This document shows, piece after piece, positions 33,156-41,000 of a stretch of 64,000 nt of DNA. The notes under the pieces are model-generated. The model did not search any database, had not been told where the DNA came from, and saw only the letters and a list, made by a program, of their open reading frames with translations. The position numbers and the translations under genes are program-made. The DNA comes from Streptomyces sp. WM4235 (GTDB lineage: Bacteria > Actinomycetota > Actinomycetes > Streptomycetales > Streptomycetaceae): the NCBI RefSeq assembly GCF_001279725.1, contig NZ_LGDE01000215.1, positions 8,308 through 72,307 of the forward strand, written 5' to 3'. Numbering within the stretch: the stretch's first letter is position 1; the number at the start of each line of letters is the position of its first letter.

Positions 33156-34511
33156 GTGGCCACCAAAATCGCCACCGCGGCCGCGGTCGTCGCCGCGACG
33201 GGCGGCGCCGGGCGCAGGGGTTCCGCGGAGGCCCGACGCCGCCGGCTGATCGCGGCGGCGTTCCTCCTCCCGGCCCTGCTGCTGCTCGGCGCGCTCGTCG
33301 TGCACCCGATCGGCTATTCGGTCTACCGCAGTTTCTTCGACCGCTCCGGCGACACCTTCGTGGGGGGCGGCAACTACCGGGAGATACTGAGCGACGACAC
33401 GATCCGCACCGCCCTGGGGAACACCGCGATCTGGGTGGTGCTGGCCCCCACGACGGCCACCGCCCTCGGGCTGATCTTCGCGGTGCTCACCGAACGGGTC
33501 CGTTGGGGGACGGCGTTCAAGCTGCTCGTGTTCATGCCGATGGCGATCTCGATGCTGGCGGCGGGCATCATCTTCCGGCTCGTGTACGACCACGACCCCG
33601 ACCGGGGCGTGGCCAACGCGGTGTGGGTGGGGGTGCACGACACCTTCGCGGAGGCCTCGGCGTTCCCGAAGGCCCGCCCGGGCCGGGACTCCCCGCTGGC
33701 GCCGGCCGAGGGGGGCGGGTACGTGACGCGCGATCCCGTACGGGCGGGTGTGCCGGCGCTGCTCCCGCTGGTCGGGGTGGCCCCGGAGGCGCTGCCCGAG
33801 GGCACCCGGGCCGCGCGGCCCGCCGCCGCCGAGCCCGGCAAGGTCACCGGGACCGCCTGGCAGGACTTCACCCGGGGTGGGGGTGGTCGGACGAACGCGG
33901 TGGACCCGACCGAGTCGGCGTTCGCCGGGATGCGGATCGAGGCGGTGAAGGACGGCGCGGTGGTCGACTCGGCGTCGGCCCGCGCCGACGGCACGTTCAC
34001 CCTGTCCGAGCGGGCCGACGGGGCGCTGCTGCGGCTGCCCGCCTCGAACTTCCGGGAGGCCTACGCGGGGGTCCAGTGGCTGGGTCCGGCGCTGGTGACC
34101 CCGGCGATCATCGGCGCGTACGTGTGGATGTGGGCCGGTTTCGCGATGGTGTTGATCGGGGCCGGGTTGGCGGCCGTACCGCGTGAGCTGCTGGAGGCGG
34201 CGCGGGTGGACGGGGCGAGCGAGTGGCAGGTGTTCCGGCGGATCACCGTCCCGCTGTTGGCGCCCGTCCTGGCGGTGGTCATGGTCACGCTGGTCATCAA
34301 CGTGATGAAGGTCTTCGACCTGGTCTTCGTGATCGCGCCGGGCGCGGTCCAGGACGACGCGAACGTGCTCGCGTTCCAGCTGTACCGCACCTCTTTCGGC
34401 ACCAACGCCGACCCGGGGCTGGGCAGCGCCATCGCCGTGCTGCTGTTGGTGCTGGTGGTGCCGGTGATGCTCTACAACATTCGCCGGATGCGCCGGGAGG
34501 CCCGCCGATGA
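33156..34511 (+). CDS. Sugar ABC transporter permease 1 with large extracytoplasmic insertion
   Basis: A 451-residue MalF-type permease, about 150 residues longer than most. TM helices occur at about 31-52, 90-110 and 122-143. Then a hydrophilic insertion of about 160 residues (148-308) follows, containing an Ig/carboxypeptidase-regulatory-like piece (GMRIEAVKDGAVVDS, ARADGTFTLSERADGA). After it the remaining helices and the EAA motif ELLEAARVDGASEWQVF are found. GTG 33156 starts 3 bases after the binding-protein stop, so the two are coupled. It pairs with the next permease; no ATPase gene is present, which suggests use of a shared ATPase such as MsiK. Confidence 0.92.
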   Translation: MATKIATAAAVVAATGGAGRRGSAEARRRRLIAAAFLLPALLLLGALVVHPIGYSVYRSFFDRSGDTFVGGGNYREILSDDTIRTALGNTAIWVVLAPTTATALGLIFAVLTERVRWGTAFKLLVFMPMAISMLAAGIIFRLVYDHDPDRGVANAVWVGVHDTFAEASAFPKARPGRDSPLAPAEGGGYVTRDPVRAGVPALLPLVGVAPEALPEGTRAARPAAAEPGKVTGTAWQDFTRGGGGRTNAVDPTESAFAGMRIEAVKDGAVVDSASARADGTFTLSERADGALLRLPASNFREAYAGVQWLGPALVTPAIIGAYVWMWAGFAMVLIGAGLAAVPRELLEAARVDGASEWQVFRRITVPLLAPVLAVVMVTLVINVMKVFDLVFVIAPGAVQDDANVLAFQLYRTSFGTNADPGLGSAIAVLLLVLVVPVMLYNIRRMRREARR

Positions 34512-35353
34512 GCGCACAGTCCCTCGCCTCCCGTGCGGCCGGCGGGGTGCTGCGGGTCTTCCTGATCCTCGCCGGCCTGTTCTGGCTGGTGCCCACCCTC
34601 GGGCTGCTGATCTCCTCCTTCCTCTCCCCCACCGGCCTCAACGAGGGCGGCTGGTGGCAGGCGCTGAGCGCGCCGTCGCGGCTGACCGCCGACAACTACG
34701 CACGACTGCTGGCCGACGACACGATCACCGGCTCGCTGCTGAGCACCGTCGCGATTGCCGTTCCGGCGACGCTGCTCGTCCTCGTGTTGGGGGCGTTCGC
34801 CGGGTACGCCTTCGCCTGGTTGGAGTTCCCGGGTCGGGACTGGTTGTTCCTGATCGTGGTGGGGCTGCTGGTGGTCCCCGTCCAGGTGGCCCTGATCCCG
34901 GTGTCGGAACTCTTCGGCGCGATCGGCCTGTTCGAGACCACGGCCGGGGTGGTGCTGTTCCACACGGCCTTCGGGCTGCCGTTCGCGGTGTTCCTGTTGC
35001 GGAACTTCTTCGCGGAGATCCCGCGCGAGCTGTTGGAGGCGGCCCGTCTCGACGGGGCGGGTGAACTGCGGCTGTTCGCACGGGTGGTGCTGCCGCTCGG
35101 CGGTCCGGCCATCGCCTCGCTCGGCATCTTCCAGTTCCTGTGGGTGTGGAACGACATGCTGGTGGCGCTGGTCTTCGCGGACTCGGCGAACCCGCCGATC
35201 ACGGTGGCGCTCCAACAGCAGGTGCGCCAGTTCGGGAACAACATCGACGTGCTGGCGCCCGGCGCGTTCCTGTCGATGCTGGTGCCTCTGGTGGTCTTCT
35301 TCGCCTTCCAACGGCAGTTCGTCTCGGGGGTGATGGCCGGGGCGATCAAATGA
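34508..35353 (+). CDS. Sugar ABC transporter permease 2
   Basis: A 281-residue MalG-type inner-membrane permease with six predicted TM helices. The EAA loop is ELLEAARLDGAGELRLFARVV, which contacts the ATPase. Its ATG overlaps the previous stop codon as ATGA, the signature of translational coupling. It is the last gene of the importer operon, which lacks an ATP-binding subunit. The C-terminal segment QRQFVSGVMAGAIK is conserved in the family. Confidence 0.95.
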   Translation: MSAQSLASRAAGGVLRVFLILAGLFWLVPTLGLLISSFLSPTGLNEGGWWQALSAPSRLTADNYARLLADDTITGSLLSTVAIAVPATLLVLVLGAFAGYAFAWLEFPGRDWLFLIVVGLLVVPVQVALIPVSELFGAIGLFETTAGVVLFHTAFGLPFAVFLLRNFFAEIPRELLEAARLDGAGELRLFARVVLPLGGPAIASLGIFQFLWVWNDMLVALVFADSANPPITVALQQQVRQFGNNIDVLAPGAFLSMLVPLVVFFAFQRQFVSGVMAGAIK

Positions 35354-35453
35354 CCGGGCCGCGATCACGGGGCCGGTCCGCGATCACCGACCGGCGTGGG
35401 TGTCGGGGCGGCAGGGCGTCGGGGCGGGCCTGTGGCCGTAGGGGCGACGGAGG

Positions 35454-36065
35454 CTAGGCGGTGAGGCCCGCGACGACCGAGCGGGCCAGCTCGTCGAGGT
35501 ACGGTCCCGCCACGGGTTCGCGTACGACGACCTGACGCCAGTACAGCGGCCCGATCGCCAGGTCGAGGGCCCTCGACGGGTCGGTTCCGGCGGCCAGTTC
35601 GCCCCGTGCGACGGCCTCGGAGACGATCCCCTCCGCCATCCGCCGCTCCCCTTCCAGGAGGGCTCCGCGCACGGCGTCCGCGAGCTCCGGGTTGCGTGCC
35701 GCCTCGACGAGCAGGTCGGGGATCACGGCGGAGGCGACCGGGTGGCTCAGCAGGTGGGACATGACCTCCAGCAGGGCTCGTACGTCGCCGTACAGGGAGC
35801 CCGTCGCCGGCGCGGGCAGCCCGTCCACGGCGAAGGCGGCCACGAGGTCCAGGACCAGGTGGAGCTTGGACTTCCACCGCCGGTAGACGGCGGTCTTGCC
35901 GACGCCGGCCCGGCGGGCGACGGCCTCGATGGACATCCGGGCGAAGCCGACCGCCGCGAGTTCCTCCAGCACGGCCGCCCGGATCGCCTCGGTGACGTCC
36001 TCGCGCAGTACGGCGGCCCCGGCGGGGGCCCGGCGGGCGGGGGCGGCGGCGGGCTCGGTGGTCAT
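35454..36065 (-). CDS. TetR-family regulator of the adjacent ABC exporter
   Basis: A 203-residue TetR regulator with an HTH at about 22-68 (VTEAIRAAVLEELAAVGF, SIEAVARRAGVGKTAVYRRW) and a helical C-terminal TetR domain. It is divergent from the ABC-2 permease gene at 36258. Two similar 24-bp palindrome-like sites (36105-36128 and 36153-36176) between the genes are its likely operators. ATG 36065 is used; an upstream in-frame GTG-type start at 36086 adds seven non-conserved residues. The ligand is unknown. Confidence 0.92.
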   Translation of the reverse strand: MTTEPAAAPARRAPAGAAVLREDVTEAIRAAVLEELAAVGFARMSIEAVARRAGVGKTAVYRRWKSKLHLVLDLVAAFAVDGLPAPATGSLYGDVRALLEVMSHLLSHPVASAVIPDLLVEAARNPELADAVRGALLEGERRMAEGIVSEAVARGELAAGTDPSRALDLAIGPLYWRQVVVREPVAGPYLDELARSVVAGLTA

Positions 36066-36104
36066 GCGGAGAGCATAGCCGCGCACACCGGCACCCGCAC
36101 GTCA

Positions 36105-36128
36105 CGACGATACGGTTGCGTTCCGACG
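36105..36128. promoter_or_regulatory. Probable TetR operator, copy 1
   Basis: Begins CGACGATACGGT and ends CGTTCCGACG, forming a degenerate inverted repeat. The first 12 bases are identical to copy 2. Confidence 0.7.
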
Positions 36129-36152
36129 CCCAACGTCCTAGCCTCGCCGTAG

Positions 36153-36176
36153 CGACGATACGGTCCCGTTCCGTCG
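36153..36176. promoter_or_regulatory. Probable TetR operator, copy 2
   Basis: Begins CGACGATACGGT and ends CCGTTCCGTCG. The outer CGACG/CGTCG and the inner ACGG/CCGT arms are inverted. It starts 48 bp after copy 1 and lies 82 bases before the exporter permease start. Confidence 0.7.
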
Positions 36177-36257
36177 TCGTCCGAGTCCGAACCCCTCGAA
36201 AGCGCGCCCCGTGAACAGCGCACCCGCGAACAGCGCGCCCCGTCGAAAGCGACCCCC

Positions 36258-37154
36258 GTGACCGCGACCCCCGTGACCCACCACACCGCCTCGCCGGCGG
36301 AGCTGGCGGCGGCCCACGGCCTGACCGTGAGCGGCGCCCGCCCCTCCCTCCCCCGCTACGTCGCGGAGCTCTGGGGTCGGCGCCACTTCGTGACGGCCCA
36401 CGCCACCGCCCGGATGCACGCCACGTACAGCACGGCCCGGCTCGGGCAGGTCTGGCACCTCGTGACCCCCCTGCTGAACGCGGCCGTCTATTACCTGATC
36501 TTCGGCATCGTGATGAAGGCCCGCCACGGCGTGCCCGACTACCTGCCGTTCCTGCTCACCGGCGTCTTCGTCTGGGACTTCATCGGCAGCTCCGTCAACG
36601 CCGGCACCCGCGCCGTGCACGGCAACCTCGGCCTGGTCCGCGCCCTGCACTTCCCGCGCGCGAGCCTGCCCGTCTCCACCGTCGTCCAGCTCTTCCAACA
36701 ACTCCTCGTCACCATGGGCGCGCTGGTCGTGCTGCTCCTGGCCTTCGGGCAGACCCCCGGCCCGGCCTGGCTCCTGGCCGTGCCCGCCCTCGTCCTGATG
36801 GCCGTCTTCTGCACCGGCTGCGCCCTGGTCATGGCCCGCGTCGGCGCCAAGAACCCGGACGTCAGCCAGCTGATGCCGTTCGTCCTGCGCACGTGGATGT
36901 ACTCCTCGGGCGTGATGTGGTCCATCGACCAGATGCTCGGCAAGGACCACCTGCCGCACTGGGTCGAGACGGCCCTGAAACTCAACCCCGCCGCCCTCTA
37001 CATCGACCTCGTGCGCTTCGCCCTGATCGACGGCTTCAAGGCCGCGTCGCTCCCGCACCACGTCTGGCCCATCGCGATCGGCTGGGCCCTGCTCGCCGGC
37101 GTCGGCGGGTTCGTCTACTTCTGGAAGGCAGAGGAGGAGTACGGCCGTGGCTGA
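36258..37154 (+). CDS. ABC-2 type exporter permease, polysaccharide/teichoic acid family
   Basis: A 298-residue membrane protein of the TagG/Wzm/RfbD family, with six predicted TM helices. Typical segments are LGQVWHLVTPLLNAAVYYLI, FLLTGVFVWDFI and the C-terminal LNPAALYIDLVRFALID. It would export a cell-envelope glycopolymer or its lipid-linked precursor together with the ATPase encoded next. GTG 36258 lacks a clear ribosome site, but no other in-frame start upstream is better. It overlaps the ATPase gene by 8 bases. Confidence 0.88.
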   Translation: MTATPVTHHTASPAELAAAHGLTVSGARPSLPRYVAELWGRRHFVTAHATARMHATYSTARLGQVWHLVTPLLNAAVYYLIFGIVMKARHGVPDYLPFLLTGVFVWDFIGSSVNAGTRAVHGNLGLVRALHFPRASLPVSTVVQLFQQLLVTMGALVVLLLAFGQTPGPAWLLAVPALVLMAVFCTGCALVMARVGAKNPDVSQLMPFVLRTWMYSSGVMWSIDQMLGKDHLPHWVETALKLNPAALYIDLVRFALIDGFKAASLPHHVWPIAIGWALLAGVGGFVYFWKAEEEYGRG

Positions 37155-37968
37155 CCCCACCCTCCCGACCCGCACCACACCCATCCCCGGAGCCCCGACT
37201 CCCGACACCCGCGTCCCGACCGTCATCGCGGACGAAGTCCACGTCGTCTACAAGGTCCACGGCGCCGGCGGCCCCAAGGGCGGCGCGGTCGCCGCCCTCG
37301 GCCGGATCCTCTCCCGCCGGGCCGTCCCCGCCGTCCGCGAGGTGCACGCCGTCCGGGGCGTCAGCTTCACCGCGTACCGGGGCGAGGCCATCGGTCTCAT
37401 CGGCACCAACGGCTCGGGAAAGTCCACCCTGCTCAAGGCCATCGCCGGCCTCCAGCCGGTGACGAGCGGCGCCGTCTACTCGCACGGGCAGCCGTCCCTG
37501 CTCGGGGTGAACGCCGCCATGATGAACGACCTGACCGGCGAGCGGAACGTGGTCCTCGGCGGCCTCGCGATGGGCATGACCCGGCAGCGGATCCGCGAGC
37601 GCTACCAGGACATCGTCGACTTCTCCGGGATCAACGAACGGCAGGACTTCATCTCCCTGCCGATGCGCACCTACTCCTCCGGCATGGGCGCCAGGCTGCG
37701 GTTCTCCATCGCCGCCGCCAAGGACCACGACGTGCTGATGATCGACGAGGCCCTGGCCACCGGGGACGCCGGGTTCCAGCGCCGCAGCCAGGCCCGCATC
37801 GAGGAACTGCGCGAGCGGGCCGGCACCGTCTTCCTCGTCAGCCACGGCATCGGCACGATCCGCGCCACCTGCGACCGGGCCATCTGGCTGGAATCGGGCG
37901 TGCTGCGCATGGACGGCCCGTCCGCCGAGGTCTGCGACGCGTACGAGGCCTTCACCCGGACGAAGTGA
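37147..37968 (+). CDS. ABC exporter ATP-binding protein, TagH/Wzt family
   Basis: A 273-residue ATPase with Walker A GTNGSGKST (86-94), the variant signature YSSGMGARLRFS typical of polysaccharide exporters, Walker B VLMIDEALA and the H-loop VSHG. An N-terminal extension of about 25 Pro/Thr-rich residues precedes the fold. It lacks the C-terminal carbohydrate-binding domain of long Wzt proteins. GTG 37147 has GAGGAG upstream and overlaps the permease gene. A strong terminator follows at 37985. Confidence 0.93.
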   Translation: MADPTLPTRTTPIPGAPTPDTRVPTVIADEVHVVYKVHGAGGPKGGAVAALGRILSRRAVPAVREVHAVRGVSFTAYRGEAIGLIGTNGSGKSTLLKAIAGLQPVTSGAVYSHGQPSLLGVNAAMMNDLTGERNVVLGGLAMGMTRQRIRERYQDIVDFSGINERQDFISLPMRTYSSGMGARLRFSIAAAKDHDVLMIDEALATGDAGFQRRSQARIEELRERAGTVFLVSHGIGTIRATCDRAIWLESGVLRMDGPSAEVCDAYEAFTRTK

Positions 37969-37984
37969 GCCCACCGACGCCGAA

Positions 37985-38022
37985 GGGGCGCCCGGGCCGG
38001 TGAGAACCGGCCCGGGCGCCCC
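37985..38022. terminator. Bidirectional terminator between the exporter and gdh
   Basis: GGGGCGCCCGGGCCGGT pairs perfectly over 17 bp with its complement around a GAGA loop, between the convergent ABC exporter and glutamate dehydrogenase genes. Confidence 0.85.
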
Positions 38023-38036
38023 TGTCGGGCATTCGT

Positions 38037-41000
38037 CTAGACGTGCGTCCGCAGCAGGGAACGCATGGTCCGCATCGCGACGGACAGGTTCGCCAGGTCG
38101 AAGTCGTCCGAGCCCCGGATCTCCTCCAGGGTCGTCCGCGCACGCCCGATGATCGCCGCGTTCTTCTCCTCCCAGGCCTTGAAGCGCTCCTCGGGAGTCG
38201 ACTCGCCGTTGCCCACCGCCAACACGTCGGCCGTCAGGGCCGCGTGCGCCGCGAACAGGTCCTCGCGGATGGAGGCGCGGGCCATCGACTGCCAGCGGTC
38301 GGACCGCGGCAGCTCGATGATCCGGTCCATCAGCCGGGTGATGTCCAGCCGGTCCGCGAGGTCGTAGTAGACCTCCGCGACGTCCAGCGGGTCGACGCCC
38401 GTACGGTCCGCGATGGCGACGATGTCGAGCGTCGGGAAGGCGGACGAGAAGCCGGCCACCTTCGCCGCCAGTTCCTCCGGCACACCCTCGCCGACCAGCT
38501 CGTCCATGATCGACCGGTACCAGTCCAGGTCCGCGCCGCGCACCAGCTTCGGCAGCTCGGCCCACACCCGCGCCACCCGCTCGCGGAACAGCTCGATGGT
38601 CTCGGTGATCTCCAGCGGCTGCGGCCGGTTGTTCAGCAGCCAACGGGTACCGCGCTCGACCAGGCGCCGCGAGTGCAGCCGCACCCGGGTCTGGACGTCG
38701 GCGGCGACCTTGTTGTCGAGGGCCTCGACCTCGTCCCACACGCCGGCCATGCCGAAGATCTCGCGGGCCGAGAGCTGCGCCCGGACGATCTCCTCCGTGG
38801 ACGCGCCGGTCTCCTCCCGCAGACGGTGCAGGAAGGTCGTACCACCGGTGTTGACGGTGTCGTTGACCAGCAGCGTGGTGGTGATCTCCCGGCGCAGCGC
38901 GTGCGCGTCGATCTGCTCCGGGAACTTCGCGAGCAGGGCGCCCGGGAAGTACGCGTGGAGCAGACGGCGCAGGTACGGGTCGTCCGGCAGCCCGGTGGCG
39001 ATCAGCTCGTCCGCCACCGTGATCTTCGTGTAGGCGAACAGGACGGCCAGCTCCGGCTGGGTCAGCCCCTTGCCGTTGCTCAGCAGCTCGCGGATCTGCC
39101 GGTCCGTGGGCAGGAACTCCAGCCCGCGGTTGAGCAGTCCGTCCCGCTCCAGGCGGCGCATGAAGCGCTGCTGGGCGTGGAGCAGGCTGGGCGCCTGGGC
39201 GGCGCCGTTGGCCAGGGCGGTGTTCTGCGCGTAGTTGTTGCGCAGCACCAGGTGGCCGACCTCGTCGGTCATCTCGGCCAGCAGCTTGTTGCGCTGCTTG
39301 ACGGTCATGTCGCCGTCCGCGACGACCGCGTTCAGCAGGATCTTGATGTTCACCTCGTGGTCGGAGGTGTCCACGCCGGCGCTGTTGTCGATGGCATCGG
39401 TGTTGATCTTGCCGCCCTCGCCGCCGGCGCCGGTGCGGGCGAACTCGATGCGGCCGAGCTGGGTCAGACCCAGGTTGCCGCCCTCGCCGATGACCTGGGC
39501 GCGGACGTCCGAACCGTTGACGCGGATCGCGTCGTTGGCCTTGTCGCCGACGTCGGCGTGCGTCTCGGCGGTCGCCTTGACGTACGTGCCGATGCCGCCG
39601 TTCCACAGCAGGTCCACGGGGGCCTGGAGGATGGCCTGCATCAGGTCGGCCGGGGTCATCTTGGTGATGCCCGCCTCGATGCCGAGGGCCGCGCGGACCT
39701 GCGCGTTGACCGGGATGGCCTTGGCGGTGCGGGGGTGGATGCCACCGCCCGCGGACAGCAGCTCGGTCTTGTAGTCGGCCCACGAGGAGCGCGGCAGGTC
39801 GAACAGGCGCCGGCGCTCGGCGTAGGAGACGGCCGCGTCCGGGTTCGGGTCGATGAAGATGTGCCGGTGGTCGAAGGCGGCGACCAGGCGGATGTGCTCG
39901 GAGAGCAGCATCCCGTTGCCGAACACGTCACCGGACATGTCACCGACGCCGACGACCGTGAAGTCCTGGGTCTGGGTGTCGTGCCCGAGCTCACGGAAGT
40001 GCCGCTTGACGGACTCCCAGGCGCCGCGGGCGGTGATGCCCATGCCCTTGTGGTCGTAGCCGGCCGAGCCGCCCGAGGCGAAGGCGTCGCCCAGCCAGAA
40101 GCCGTAGGCCTCGGCGACCCCGTTGGCGATGTCGGAGAAGGTCGCGGTGCCCTTGTCGGCGGCGACGACGAGGTAGGTGTCGTCCTCGTCGTGGCGGACC
40201 ACGCCCTTGGGCGGCACGACCTCGCCGGCGACCATGTTGTCGGTGATGTCGAGCAGCGCCGAGATGAAGATCTTGTACGAGGCGATGCCCTCGGCGAGCC
40301 ACGCGTCGCGGTCCACCGACGGGTCGGGCAGGTTCTTGGCGACGAAGCCGCCCTTCGCGCCGACCGGCACGATCACGGTGTTCTTGACCATCTGCGCCTT
40401 GACCAGGCCGAGGATCTCCGTACGGAAGTCCTCACGCCGGTCGGACCAGCGCAGGCCGCCTCGGGCGACCTTGCCGAAGCGCAGGTGGACGCCCTCGACG
40501 CGCGGGGAGTAGACCCAGATCTCGAACGCCGGGCGGGGCGCCGGCAGGTCCGGGATGGCCTGCGGGTCGAACTTCATCGACACGTAGGCGTGCTGCTCGC
40601 CCGCGTCGTTCAACTGGAAGAAGTTCGTGCGCAGCGTCGCCTTGATGAGGGTGAGGAACGAGCGCAGGATGCGGTCCTCGTCGAGGGAGGCGACCTGGTC
40701 CAGGGCCCCGTCGAGTTCCTCCAGCATCGCGTCGATCAGCTCGGTGCCCGCGGCCTGTCGACCGGGCGACATCCGGGCCTCGAACAGCGAGACCAGCAGC
40801 CGGGTGGTGTGGACGTTGTTGCGGAGGGTGTCCTCCATGTAGTCCTGGCTGAAGGGCGAGACGGCCTGGCGCAGGTACTTCGCGTACGCGCGCAGGACCA
40901 CGGCCTGCCGCCAGGTCAGCCCGGCGCTCAGCACCAGGGTGTTGAAGTTGTCGTTCTCCGCCTCGCCCTGCCAGACCGCCGCGAAGGCGTCCTGGAAGCG

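Noticed and set aside
36210..36257. GTG at 36210 as an earlier start for the exporter permease
   Set aside because: It is in another frame and meets a stop at the 36258 GTG region, so it cannot extend the permease.
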